DNA of 64,000 nt, from positions 100,634-164,633 of the forward strand of contig CABIXY010000007.1 of assembly GCA_902362805.1 (NCBI GenBank), written 5' to 3'. The position numbers and the translations under genes are program-made. Position 1 is the first letter of the stretch, and every line of letters starts with the position of its first letter. Shown in pieces: positions 55,351-64,000 of the stretch. Under the pieces are notes generated by a model. That model did no database searches and had not been told where the DNA came from. It saw only the letters and a program-made list of their open reading frames with translations. The stretch comes from Eubacteriaceae bacterium. GTDB lineage: Bacteria; Bacillota; Clostridia; Peptostreptococcales; Anaerovoracaceae.

Positions 55351-55368
55351 CTTTGTCTCTGTTTTTCT

Positions 55369-56040
55369 TTACATATTAAATGAAGGCGGTTTTACATCTA
55401 CATTAGGAAAATCTGTTCCTACTGGTGAAGGTGTGGACATATTGAAATACATCTTTGCTGCCTTTGTTGTCCCAAAATCACGGTTTGAACCCGTATCCTG
55501 GACCTTGTTAAAGGCTTCTCTGAACATGGCGTTATGAGCCTCTTCACGATTGAGAAGAAAATCGATTGTCTCTTTCACTTTCTTGTCATCAATCTGTCTG
55601 TACAGATATTCATATACCACTTTCGCTCTCTGTTCAGATGCAATATTAGACAACAGATCTGCGCATAAATCGCCCGTCACTGTTACATAATCAGCAGTCC
55701 AGGAATAACCTGACGCGTTGATCAGCCCTGGATTAAGACCGAGAATAACATGGGACTGGATTTCCCCTGCATCTACAGCAGCCGCATCGACGTCGTGACC
55801 ATTGAGTAAGTTAATTGTCTGTGCCACCATTTCCATATGACTCAGTTCTTCTGCCGCAATGTCCATAAACAAATCCTTGATTTCCGGATCTTTGATTCTA
55901 AAACTCTGTGACATATACTGCATTGCCGCTTTCAGCTCACCATTTCCTCCTCCAAGTTGTTCCTGCAGCAGTGCCGCATATTGAGGATTGGGTTTTTCAA
56001 CAGCTACCGGATGAAATAATTGTTTTTCGTGTTTAAACAT
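55369..56040 (-). CDS. Manganese catalase, CotJC-like
   Basis: The 223-residue protein has ferritin-like di-Mn ligand motifs: GGGNGELKAAMQY (Glu), AAEELSHMEMV (Glu, His) and LNREEAHNAMF (Glu, His). It degrades hydrogen peroxide; short members of this family are found in spore coats (CotJC). GAAGGGAG precedes the ATG. A possible forespore-type promoter lies at 56101-56130, and a hairpin (AGAAGCGAA/TTCGCTTCT) at 56067-56088 in the leader. Confidence 0.9.
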   Translation of the reverse strand: MFKHEKQLFHPVAVEKPNPQYAALLQEQLGGGNGELKAAMQYMSQSFRIKDPEIKDLFMDIAAEELSHMEMVAQTINLLNGHDVDAAAVDAGEIQSHVILGLNPGLINASGYSWTADYVTVTGDLCADLLSNIASEQRAKVVYEYLYRQIDDKKVKETIDFLLNREEAHNAMFREAFNKVQDTGSNRDFGTTKAAKMYFNMSTPSPVGTDFPNVDVKPPSFNM

Positions 56041-56100
56041 AATTTGCTCCCTTCTATTTTATCTTTAGAAGCGAATACGTTCGCTTCTACTTTCTCTATT

Positions 56101-56130
56101 TAATATCTGTAAAATGCGTACAAATATTCA
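56101..56130 (-). promoter_or_regulatory. Possible sigma-G-like promoter of the Mn catalase gene
   Basis: Minus-strand TGAATA (56130-56125), 17 bp, GATATTA (56107-56101). This is close to the forespore consensus TGHATA/CATNNTA. By-eye match only. Confidence 0.3.
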
Positions 56131-56149
56131 GAAAGAAGCATCACATATT

Positions 56150-59100
56150 TCATAAAATTTTTTTCTTAGCCATCAAAAAGGATAAGAACAGAAGTGCTAA
56201 TAATAGATTTACAAAAACTAGCAGATTTGCTTTATCTCCCGTTTGCGGAACATCAGATTTCACTCTATTTGCTTTTCCTTTTGTCTCCTTTAGTATTACG
56301 GTCTGCTCCTTATCGTGGATATCCCTATGCACGCCTACAATACTGTCATTTAACTTTAGTGTTTCAAATGCGACGACCGTCTTTCCGGTGAGTTCTTTTT
56401 CTTCAAAGTGAAATGTAAGTTCTACGTATCCGCCTGCACTCTTTGGTATAAACTTCCTTTCTGCAGTGACAACCTTCCCATCAGAAATAATTGGGTTTCC
56501 TGTAGCTCGATCTATTAAAACCCCTGTTACTGTATAGTTTCTCTCTGGCAGCAGATTTGTATATTTGACGACGTCCGTAATCATGCCAGTTGTGGTATGG
56601 GATGCACTGGTTTTTACCTTGGGAACATATACGGTCTGCTTTTTATCCCCGATATCTTTATGCGTTGCAACTTCTACGCTGTCATAGCTCAAGCTTTCAA
56701 AAACAACCGTGGTTGTTCCTGCTAGAAGAGACGCATCGAATTGGAATACAATTTTGACAAATCCGTCGCTCTCGTCTGCAACAAAAGTCTTCGTTTCTAT
56801 GATTTCTTTCCCATTTACTTTAATCGGTCTACCGGTTTCCTGATTCATCAGAATGCCAGTCGCTACATATGTCTTACCAGATATTAAGTTGCTGTATCTA
56901 ACGATATCAGAAATATTGCGGTCTTTTTCCGCTCTGGTAACATGATCTTTAGTATCTAAGTCTTTTGCTTCTGTTTTGATTGACGGAAAAAATACAGCCT
57001 GCTCTTTATCCTCGATATCCGCATGTTTCGCAATTTCCTTTTCGTCCTGACACAGACTTTCATATACGACAATCGTCTTTCCTGCCAGTCTTGAACCGTC
57101 AAAGGTGAATTCCATATTGATCTTCCCGTCTCCAGTCTGCGGCGTGAAGGTCTTTTCTGCCGTGATTTCTTTTCCATTTACAAGTAACGGTCTGCCCGCA
57201 TTCTTGTCCATCAAAATTCCCTTCATAGTGTACTCTCTGCCTGTGGTTAAACTGTGGTATGCCACGGTGTCCACAATCGTCACTCTGCTGTCCGCTTTTG
57301 CGATATGATCTGACGTCTCGCTGTCCTTTGCTGTCGTGCTGATTGACGGCTGTCCCGGTGTTGGCACATTCGGTATGTCCGGCACATCAGGCACTTCGTC
57401 TGCCTCGTTCTTGACAGTACCCGCATTGATGTCGTCTATCGTGTTAATTTTCACCTGCACAGTCTTCGTCGAACTGTCCTGTCGGGCAGTGGTGATGCTC
57501 TTTACAAGATGGAACCCCGCCTTCGTCGCTGCGCCGTCTACGGTCAGCTTCGGTTCGTTGTCATCAGTCAGTGCTGCGGCAAGGGTATTGTTTACGCTGA
57601 CTTTCAGGTTCCCTTCTTTATCCATGGTGACGATGTAAGTCGCTTTATCGTCCGTCTTCAGAATCAGCTTTTCTCCTTTCTCAAGCCTGATCAAATTGTC
57701 CAGGACATCGATGTCGATGCCATCCTGATCCAGCATTGCGCTGACCAGGGTACCCGTCGTCACAGACACCCTCACATAGTGGTCAAAGACAGGGTTGCCG
57801 TCCTGATCGATCACCTCAACCAGATCTGCCGGGTCATCAGGATGTTCCGGATTCTGCTTCATCTTTTTCTCGTGAACGGTTGCAGCCGTAATTGCAGACG
57901 CCCCTTCTGCCGCGGAAAGGACCAGCGTCCTGTCAACTGGGTTTTTCAAATTCTCCTGCTTCTCCGGCAGGGTGTAATGGGCATAATACCCGGTGTTTGT
58001 CACGGTCGGGATATAGGTGCCCTCCATTCCGTCATAGGTGTATGTATAGGTGTTGCCTGTCACGGTGAGGGTCAGAACCTTGCCATTTGATAGGGTGATG
58101 GTGGCCGGATTCTCTTCCGTCACCGTGACCTTTATCCTGGACATGTCCTTGTACAGTTTAACTACAGCATACGGATCATCAGCATCCTGATCCAATACGT
58201 AGGTTTTTCCATTGACAATCATAGATGCTGCTGGGAATTGATTTAATGTTTCAATTGTAATCGTCGCCTGGCCGTAGCCGTCCATGACTGCCTTTGCCGT
58301 CATACCGTCGGCATCCATTCCATCGGCATCCTTGCTGATGTCTAGCGGAGTAGATTTCACACTGTCACCTGCCACAAAATAGTATGGTGTATCATTCAGG
58401 ATATAACCGTTCCTGGTCGCCAGTTCCTTCAGATAATATACGCCTTCTGGCAATTTAGTCCTGCTTAATGCCTTCCCATCGTCTCCGACTTTTAGGGTGT
58501 CTACCAGGGTTTCCGCTTTCAGGGTTCCATTGCCATAGCAAATCGGATCTGCATTGTAAATACCGAAGACTGCTCCGCCGCCTGGAATATACACATCCGT
58601 ATTGTAGCCTGTCTCAAAGACCTTGGACAGGTCAATCTCTACCCTGACGTATTCGTTCTTCGCTTTGACAGCCTGCCATACAAGAGGGGTATACTGGTCC
58701 TTGTACTGCAGGTTCACTTCCCACGTCTTTTCGGTATCTGCTATATAGCCATTCGGTGATGACAGTTCCCTGACGATGTATTTCCCAAGGGGTAGTTCTT
58801 TGCTGACCGCTTTGCCGTCATCGCCGGTGGTGATGGTCTCCACCAGGTCAGAAAGGGCTGCGGTAGACGTCTTGTATACGCCGTCCATGACCAGGACGCC
58901 CACGTCGTTGTCTGCTGAAGATTCATCCTTGTAGACTCTGGCTGTATAGCCGTCGGGGTAGGTGATCTCAAACGGTCCGTCGCCTTCGCCTGTCGTCTGG
59001 TCGGACACGATCTCCACGGTGTAATAGACTTCGCTGTTTTTATCACCCTCATGCCTGACTGCCTTCACTGTGTTGCCATAGGCACATTCACGGTTATATA

Positions 59101-62100
59101 CCGGAGTGTCCGGCGACAGTTCCCGGAACCAGTCCACGATTTCACCGGTACGGGTGAATGTGATGGACGGGATCACTTTCTCGTAATTTCCTTCCACAGC
59201 CATCATCGGGATGGTCAGCAGCGTCCTGGTGGAACTGCCGAAGTAGTACATCTCTGTCCTAATGCCTTCTTCGCTCAGAAAGTACAGCGGCGCAGAAGGC
59301 TCTTTCGCTGTGAAGACAGCAGTATTGCCGTCGGTTTCATGGGTATAGCCGATGCCAGTTTCAATGACAGGCGTCACATCGTATGGGCTGTCGACCACAG
59401 TCTTTGCCATGCCGCCTGCGAGGGCTTGTGAGGAGATTGTGATGCCATCCAGTTCAAAAGTGAAGCCGTTTTCATTGCCCGCCTGCTGCGTGTAACTGGA
59501 CTGGTATTCCTCCACTACCATCTTCTTGAAGTTCCCTTTGGCGTCGCAGTCCTGCCAAGTGCCGTCTTCCAGCAGCACCCTATAACTGGCGCCCTCATCG
59601 TCCATCTTCATGATGACAGCATGGTGGGTGTTCTTGATGGTCACTTCCCCTTCATCTACTTCGATGTCAGGGATGTAGGGGATTTCCATCCATCCGTCAG
59701 GAACCTGGTATTGCGCTTCCGGCATGCCGTCCTGGTCTGAAACTACCCAGTCGTAATTGGCAGTCAGCACCTTGTAAACACCATCACCCATCTTTGCAAC
59801 GGCCTTACCATCCTTTGCCGAATCCACCAGGGTCACGTCGTTTTCCCATTCGAATTTGGTTCTGGTTTCCTTAATCGGCGCTTTTTCGCCGTCTTTGTCG
59901 TATTTGCCGTCCCCGTCAAGGTCGATGCCCGGCTCGGTAATACGCTCTTCTGCCACGATATCGGCTGCAGTGAGCTGATAGAACTTGTAATCTTTGACAG
60001 TATACCTTTTCGTGCCGATGTCCGCAAGGTCTGCGATCAGACTTCCGTCGGTGTCATAAACCTTGATTCCGTCGGCCTCATAGGTGTAAACCTGCTTGTT
60101 GACGTCGAAGACGTTGCCACCTGTATCCCCCACGTTGATGGCAGGGTTGTACATGGTGCCGCCCACGACGGAGGTCGCCTCCGTGGTGGGGATGTCAGCT
60201 GCATAGCCTGCCAATACGCTGGTTACCTTGGTAATCCTCATTTCGGTATAGTTAAGGCCTCCCGCGTTATAAGTCATGTCAGCTTCGATATCGTAGCGGT
60301 ACTTGAAGCCGTCTTCCGTCCGCTCGATGCTAGCCTTATACGTGGTCGGCTTCTGCTCCGGCGTGGTGTAGATGCGAGTGTAACGGTTATCGATGGATGC
60401 TTCGCGTCCCAGCTGATAGTATAACTTTGCGCCGCTTTCATGGTCAAAGGTGCCTTCCTCGAAGATTTTCCCCTCCCCGTTCACGCCGGAGTGGGTCTTT
60501 TTATCCGTCGGTATCTTGATTTCCTTGCCGCTTTCCGCATCATAAATCTGGGAACCGTCGTCGCCGTCTTGGAGCCACTGGTCGATAGCGGCATAGATAC
60601 CAAAGACTGCATCCTTCAATTTACCCCAGATGTATTTCGGCGTCCAGACGGTGAAGCCATGCTTCTCGGTCTTTTCAAACCCTGCCAGGACTTCGCCCTT
60701 TTTTTCGATTTCAATCTTCCCCTTGACCGGATTGTTCTTCATGGCCACAGCCTTGTAATACTTGATGTATTCTTCGCCGTCCATGTGACCGTCCTGCTTC
60801 TCCACTTTGAAGGTGTAGAAGTTGAAGATGTCCCCTGCCTTATATTCCACCTTGTTGCCCTTCTTGTCATAGACGGCGACCAGGTCATTGGACGGGTCGC
60901 CGTCCTTTACCGTCTCCCAGGACATGTCAGGCTTTGCCTTGCCGTCATCGTCCTTGCCGTATTCGCCGGACTCCCCGTAGTCTGCATCATGCCCTTGACC
61001 GTCTCCGTCATATTTCCCGACAAAGTAGCCGTCAGGCAGGAGGAACTCCTCCAGTCGGTAGGTGCCGAACTCCAGGTCATAGGGCAGCACGATCTCACCA
61101 TAGGAATTGCAAGTGAAGGTGTAGTCTTTTGATGTGGAGTTGATATTGGCAGCGTTTGGCAGCAGCCTGCCGTAGTTGTCGGATTTTGTCGGATCTGCAA
61201 GGAGGTGGTTTCCCATATAGCGGATGTAGAATTTGGTGCCCTTCATGTTGACCGGCTTTCCCGTCTCCGCATCAGTCTTGACTACCTTGATAACGTTTTC
61301 TTTCTTTTTATTGGTGATGCTTTTGGTATGTTGTTTCATATCCTGGTCTATGTTCACTTGAAAACTTTCCAATACGAAGCTCTCATCGTCTGCTTTTACC
61401 TCTTCGACAGTATATGCGCCGTACGGGATATCGACGATGAAAAGAGAACCTGTGTCAGACACGGTCATATCGGTTACGGCATTGTCATAGCCGGAGTTAT
61501 CACGTACTACCTTGTACTTTTTTGCCCCGTCTTCAGTATGTCCGTCTTCGATAAATCTGACATAAGGATGGTCTTCATAACCGCCGGAATTCAGGTACAT
61601 CTTCCAGTGCGACTTTGTTGAAAGATTCAAGCTGCCAGAACTGCCCTCCTCGTTAAATACATTCTCCGACTCCTTCTGCTTCTTGATTAAAAGCTTTCCC
61701 CGCCAGTTGTCATTGATCCAGGTCTCCTGGTTCATGGAAAGCTGGTCCTCGAGGTAATCACCGGTTCCCAGGGCCGTCTCATCTCCGGCATTGGTTCCTT
61801 CTGTGGTCTTGTAATTTACAGCGTATTCAATTTCTGACCATGCCGGTTCCTGGGTCACGCAGGTACGGGAATCGTTAGTGACGGCATAGAAGCTTACCTC
61901 ATATTTTCTGCTGCCGGTTCCTATCCCGCTTTCTTCCTCTGTAAACCTGGCATATGCCGGTATCTCTTTTATCTCGTATTCCACCTTCTCCGTGTTGCAC
62001 CATTCCAGCCTTGTAGGCGTTACAGTGCAGTGGGTGGACATTTTTCCGTCTGCATCGGTTTCCGTATGGGTATATGTGCCGGAGGCGGTCTTGGTCAGGT

Positions 62101-63472
62101 CCTCTGCGTTAGTCCATGGCTGGTCGGTCATGACTTCCGTAGAACCGTACTCGTCCAGTGTCACTCGGTCTACTTCCTCGCCGTTTCTGTAAAGGACAAA
62201 AGTGGAAGCCAAGGTCGCATCGCCCATGGGTGTGCAGTGGTCGCCATCCCATCCCGGGTTTTTATCGTCCTTATGTACAGGAAATTCAAAAGTTGGCCAA
62301 TAGTCCGGTTCAGGCTCGCCCTCTTTTGGGATTTCCTCCTCTTCCCCGCCTGAACGGAATTTAATATACATGGAAATCGGATTATCTGGAACGCCGGTGG
62401 CAATAGCTTGCCGCAAGCTTCCACTTGATGACCAGGACCAAATTAGCATTTTGCTGCCGTTAAAGCTTTCCTGAATTGGAATCATTTTATCGAACTTGAA
62501 AACCAAACCGTCTTTATCTAGTTTTTTCCCTTTATATATAAAGGTATATGCATTTCCGTTTTTCTTTACTTCCCAATTCTTAGCGGAAGTACCGCTGGCT
62601 TTGATATTCACGTCAATTTTATTGCCTTCTTTCAGAGTACAGGTGTAATATCCTGTAGCAGAATCTTTTTTCATCAGCCACCCCTTAGAAGTTGTCGCTG
62701 CCTCTTTATTTTCTTTTGCAAAGCTGGCAATTTTCCAATGCTTTTTGATACAGGCAGTCATATAGTTGTAGATATCTGATGCTGCCCTGCCACTGATAAT
62801 GTTATAATAATGATTAGCTGCAACTAAACCATTTGCCTCTCTTCCATGTCCGCCTTTGATGGAATCTGTTCGAATCAGCTGTTGATATTCCCATATGAGT
62901 ACCTGGGTAGCAATATACCAGTCATCCAGAGTATAGCTGCCGGCGGTCTTATGCCAGTAACTGCTTTTCGAAAATCCATTATCATTCAGATCGCTGATCT
63001 GTCTGCCCGGCTGGTAGCCATAAATCAAGGCATATTCAATACCTCGTTTTGAGGACTGCGGATATGCACCAGTATGTGTCCAGCCAGACAGACCTTGTTT
63101 TCCTGATAGATTAGTAGTCGTATCTACACGAATTCCATGAGCAATACAATATCCTATCATCGTCTTACTGCCTGTTTTGATCGTGTATTTTTCAATCCCT
63201 GCAGTGGAACTTTCATAAGTTGCTGCTTGATCAGCAATTCTGTTCCCCCTTGCATCCCACCAATAGGCTGGTGCCATCTGGCTTTTTTTCCAATTATATG
63301 TTTTGCCCGCGGCATCTCTAATCGCACTTCCATAACGGAAAGTTCCAACCGTTGCGCCATAAGCGATACCGTTGCCAGTCAATAATGTCAGTGGCATCAT
63401 TGTGAGCAGTAAGGCCGTAATCAGTAATATCAACCAGATTTTTTTGAAGAAATCTGTCATTTGTTGGTTCAT
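56150..63472 (-). CDS. Giant sortase-anchored adhesin with thioester domain and VaFE repeats
   Basis: This 2,440-residue surface protein has a signal peptide (cut near Ala40) and an N-terminal thioester (TQXA-type) domain with Cys109 in GYCIAHG and Gln190 in ATQVLIWEYQ, the pair that forms a covalent host-binding bond. Many Cna-B/SpaA-like stalk modules follow (for example GGAVFGIYNADPICYGNG, LPEGVYYLKELATRNGY). Three VaFE-type repeats lie at about residues 2035-2400 (VVYESL, VVFESL, VAFETL), the third lacking its first segment. A sorting signal VPQTG, hydrophobic helix and KKKIL end the protein. Sortase is not in the window. AGGAGAA is upstream. Confidence 0.92.
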   Translation of the reverse strand: MNQQMTDFFKKIWLILLITALLLTMMPLTLLTGNGIAYGATVGTFRYGSAIRDAAGKTYNWKKSQMAPAYWWDARGNRIADQAATYESSTAGIEKYTIKTGSKTMIGYCIAHGIRVDTTTNLSGKQGLSGWTHTGAYPQSSKRGIEYALIYGYQPGRQISDLNDNGFSKSSYWHKTAGSYTLDDWYIATQVLIWEYQQLIRTDSIKGGHGREANGLVAANHYYNIISGRAASDIYNYMTACIKKHWKIASFAKENKEAATTSKGWLMKKDSATGYYTCTLKEGNKIDVNIKASGTSAKNWEVKKNGNAYTFIYKGKKLDKDGLVFKFDKMIPIQESFNGSKMLIWSWSSSGSLRQAIATGVPDNPISMYIKFRSGGEEEEIPKEGEPEPDYWPTFEFPVHKDDKNPGWDGDHCTPMGDATLASTFVLYRNGEEVDRVTLDEYGSTEVMTDQPWTNAEDLTKTASGTYTHTETDADGKMSTHCTVTPTRLEWCNTEKVEYEIKEIPAYARFTEEESGIGTGSRKYEVSFYAVTNDSRTCVTQEPAWSEIEYAVNYKTTEGTNAGDETALGTGDYLEDQLSMNQETWINDNWRGKLLIKKQKESENVFNEEGSSGSLNLSTKSHWKMYLNSGGYEDHPYVRFIEDGHTEDGAKKYKVVRDNSGYDNAVTDMTVSDTGSLFIVDIPYGAYTVEEVKADDESFVLESFQVNIDQDMKQHTKSITNKKKENVIKVVKTDAETGKPVNMKGTKFYIRYMGNHLLADPTKSDNYGRLLPNAANINSTSKDYTFTCNSYGEIVLPYDLEFGTYRLEEFLLPDGYFVGKYDGDGQGHDADYGESGEYGKDDDGKAKPDMSWETVKDGDPSNDLVAVYDKKGNKVEYKAGDIFNFYTFKVEKQDGHMDGEEYIKYYKAVAMKNNPVKGKIEIEKKGEVLAGFEKTEKHGFTVWTPKYIWGKLKDAVFGIYAAIDQWLQDGDDGSQIYDAESGKEIKIPTDKKTHSGVNGEGKIFEEGTFDHESGAKLYYQLGREASIDNRYTRIYTTPEQKPTTYKASIERTEDGFKYRYDIEADMTYNAGGLNYTEMRITKVTSVLAGYAADIPTTEATSVVGGTMYNPAINVGDTGGNVFDVNKQVYTYEADGIKVYDTDGSLIADLADIGTKRYTVKDYKFYQLTAADIVAEERITEPGIDLDGDGKYDKDGEKAPIKETRTKFEWENDVTLVDSAKDGKAVAKMGDGVYKVLTANYDWVVSDQDGMPEAQYQVPDGWMEIPYIPDIEVDEGEVTIKNTHHAVIMKMDDEGASYRVLLEDGTWQDCDAKGNFKKMVVEEYQSSYTQQAGNENGFTFELDGITISSQALAGGMAKTVVDSPYDVTPVIETGIGYTHETDGNTAVFTAKEPSAPLYFLSEEGIRTEMYYFGSSTRTLLTIPMMAVEGNYEKVIPSITFTRTGEIVDWFRELSPDTPVYNRECAYGNTVKAVRHEGDKNSEVYYTVEIVSDQTTGEGDGPFEITYPDGYTARVYKDESSADNDVGVLVMDGVYKTSTAALSDLVETITTGDDGKAVSKELPLGKYIVRELSSPNGYIADTEKTWEVNLQYKDQYTPLVWQAVKAKNEYVRVEIDLSKVFETGYNTDVYIPGGGAVFGIYNADPICYGNGTLKAETLVDTLKVGDDGKALSRTKLPEGVYYLKELATRNGYILNDTPYYFVAGDSVKSTPLDISKDADGMDADGMTAKAVMDGYGQATITIETLNQFPAASMIVNGKTYVLDQDADDPYAVVKLYKDMSRIKVTVTEENPATITLSNGKVLTLTVTGNTYTYTYDGMEGTYIPTVTNTGYYAHYTLPEKQENLKNPVDRTLVLSAAEGASAITAATVHEKKMKQNPEHPDDPADLVEVIDQDGNPVFDHYVRVSVTTGTLVSAMLDQDGIDIDVLDNLIRLEKGEKLILKTDDKATYIVTMDKEGNLKVSVNNTLAAALTDDNEPKLTVDGAATKAGFHLVKSITTARQDSSTKTVQVKINTIDDINAGTVKNEADEVPDVPDIPNVPTPGQPSISTTAKDSETSDHIAKADSRVTIVDTVAYHSLTTGREYTMKGILMDKNAGRPLLVNGKEITAEKTFTPQTGDGKINMEFTFDGSRLAGKTIVVYESLCQDEKEIAKHADIEDKEQAVFFPSIKTEAKDLDTKDHVTRAEKDRNISDIVRYSNLISGKTYVATGILMNQETGRPIKVNGKEIIETKTFVADESDGFVKIVFQFDASLLAGTTTVVFESLSYDSVEVATHKDIGDKKQTVYVPKVKTSASHTTTGMITDVVKYTNLLPERNYTVTGVLIDRATGNPIISDGKVVTAERKFIPKSAGGYVELTFHFEEKELTGKTVVAFETLKLNDSIVGVHRDIHDKEQTVILKETKGKANRVKSDVPQTGDKANLLVFVNLLLALLFLSFLMAKKKIL

Positions 63473-63496
63473 CTTCTAGTTCTCCTTTCGCCAAAC

Positions 63497-63525
63497 AAAA
63501 AAGACTACAGTCGCTGTAGTCGTCT
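63497..63525 (-). terminator. Leader terminator 2 of the adhesin gene
   Basis: GACTACAG/CTGTAGTC with a 3-nt loop and T6 tail, ending 25 nt before the start codon. Confidence 0.75.
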
Positions 63526-63554
63526 TGAGTAATATATATGAAATTTGTGTATAT

Positions 63555-63581
63555 AAAAAGGCGTATCTTCCGATACGCCTT
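63555..63581 (-). terminator. Leader terminator 1 of the adhesin gene
   Basis: AAGGCGTATC/GATACGCCTT, perfect 10-bp stem with GGAA loop and T5 tail, between promoter and coding sequence. Confidence 0.8.
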
Positions 63582-63649
63582 GAATCGTCTTGCTGTTTGC
63601 CAACTTTGCGCTGCCTGCGGAACAATCAATTACACTTATTTACAGTAAT

Positions 63650-63678
63650 ATATTACCACATACTTTTTCCCCTGTCAA
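63650..63678 (-). promoter_or_regulatory. Promoter of the adhesin gene
   Basis: Minus-strand TTGACA (63678-63673), 17 bp, TAATAT (63655-63650). The leader is about 170 nt and contains two terminators. Confidence 0.75.
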
Positions 63679-63734
63679 CAATTAAATCATATTTCCACAT
63701 GTCGCCCGCAAGGGGAGACGCTTCGCAAGGTCCA

Positions 63735-63807
63735 AGTCCCTATGATTACATAAAAAAATCCCTTACACCAGAAGGTGTAGGGATTTTTTGGTGCGCGATA
63801 AGGGACT
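63735..63807. repeat. 73-nt hairpin element, copy 1 of a 193-bp-period repeat
   Basis: Outer arms AGTCCCT/AGGGACT, a 10-nt internal loop on each side, and an inner stem AAAAAATCCC...TACACC/GGTGTAGGGATTTTTT (63753-63789). The same structure recurs at 63928-64000. The 5' flank CCAAGTCCC resembles a tRNA T-arm, but no cloverleaf is present. Confidence 0.7.
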
Positions 63808-63927
63808 CCGCAGTCTTTTCTTCGCAAAGTCTGCCGTCCTTCGCCTCCTCTTTCAGTCGGCTCGGACCGCTCCCTACTCGACAGTTCACTGAACTATCTC
63901 GCTTCACGGTCGCGCTCTCAGGGTTCA

Positions 63928-64000
63928 AGTCCCTACGATTACATAAAAAAATCCCTTACACCAAAAGGTGTAGGGATTTTTTGGTGCGCGATAAGGGACT
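63928..64000. repeat. 73-nt hairpin element, copy 2, reaching the window end
   Basis: Nearly identical to copy 1 (differences at a T/C in the left internal loop and in the terminal loop). Preceded by GGGTTCA, so that GGGTTCAAGTCCC looks like a tRNA T-arm. The 120 bp between copies (63808-63927) are GC-rich with short dyads (GTTCACTGAAC) and no supported gene. The array may continue outside. Confidence 0.7.

Noticed and set aside
63473..63640. A c-di-GMP riboswitch upstream of the adhesin gene.
   Set aside because: GGCAAAC- and CGCAAAG-like words are present, but in the reverse order and without the connecting stems of the class I aptamer; class II features were not seen.
63746..63928. A 60-codon frame on minus inside the terminal repeat.
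   Set aside because: It reads through the terminator hairpin and GC-rich spacer, has no convincing RBS and no recognisable protein pattern.
63700..64000. A tRNA gene at the window end, suggested by GGGTTCAAGTCCC and GCGCACC.
   Set aside because: No anticodon arm, D-arm or acceptor pairing could be found on either strand; only T-arm-like words are present.

Overview
The window looks like part of the chromosome of an anaerobic, spore-forming Clostridia member, possibly near the Eubacterium/Emergencia/Anaerovorax group. That placement is inferred from gene content. Supporting signs are SpoVS and a SpoIIM-like protein, a CotJC-type manganese catalase, a leucine T-box, a stand-alone formate-tetrahydrofolate ligase/FchA/FolD set, corrinoid methyltransferases of the MttB superfamily, IS1182-type remnants and a sortase-type surface protein. 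No rRNA, complete tRNA or CRISPR array was seen.

Layout. 1-4.4 kb (minus): an FtsX-type ABC exporter (permease cut by the window edge) with its two-component system. 4.5-9.8 kb: a CD3324-type small protein behind an unusual leader, an alpha/beta hydrolase, an ABC half-exporter, a PD-(D/E)XK-like protein and an MBL-fold hydrolase. 9.8-12.5 kb (minus): threonine deaminase, a secreted M14 carboxypeptidase and a cupin. 12.9-22 kb (minus): a catabolic cluster with two pyrrolysine-free MttB-family methyltransferases, their corrinoid protein, a RocB-like M20 amidohydrolase and a YkvI-type transporter, preceded by a PocR/AraC regulator and an ArsR-type regulator. 22-24 kb: a PadR regulator divergent from a MATE exporter, with two matching operators between them.

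24.3-34.3 kb is the branched-chain amino acid block: ilvB-ilvN-ilvC-ilvD on minus, divergent from T-box-controlled leuA-leuC-leuD-leuB on plus. 34.6-38.5 kb (plus) is an envelope O-acylation operon (SGNH hydrolase, DUF4358 protein, MBOAT acyltransferase, DHHW protein). 38.6-40.0 kb is an insertion-sequence graveyard with an internally deleted IS1182-family element. 40-46 kb (minus) carries a DHFR-like reductase and ylqF-rnhB-fhs-fchA-folD, with rplS upstream. The folate enzymes could take one-carbon units released by the methyltransferase cluster.

46-56 kb holds xerD, a SpoIIM-like membrane protein behind three tandem hairpins, a Nudix hydrolase, spoVS, a YprB-like exonuclease behind an attenuator-like leader, a YdbS/YdbT PH-domain pair with an HD protein, a secreted Ig-like-repeat protein, an ECF sigma/anti-sigma pair and a Mn catalase. 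56-63.5 kb is one 2,440-residue adhesin (thioester domain, Cna-B/SpaA-like modules, VaFE repeats, sorting signal) with two consecutive terminators in its leader. The window ends in a 193-bp-period repeat carrying a 73-nt hairpin. The least explained items are the methyltransferase/amidohydrolase cluster, two 278-279 bp elements with terminal inverted repeats, the terminal hairpin repeats and the leader regions.
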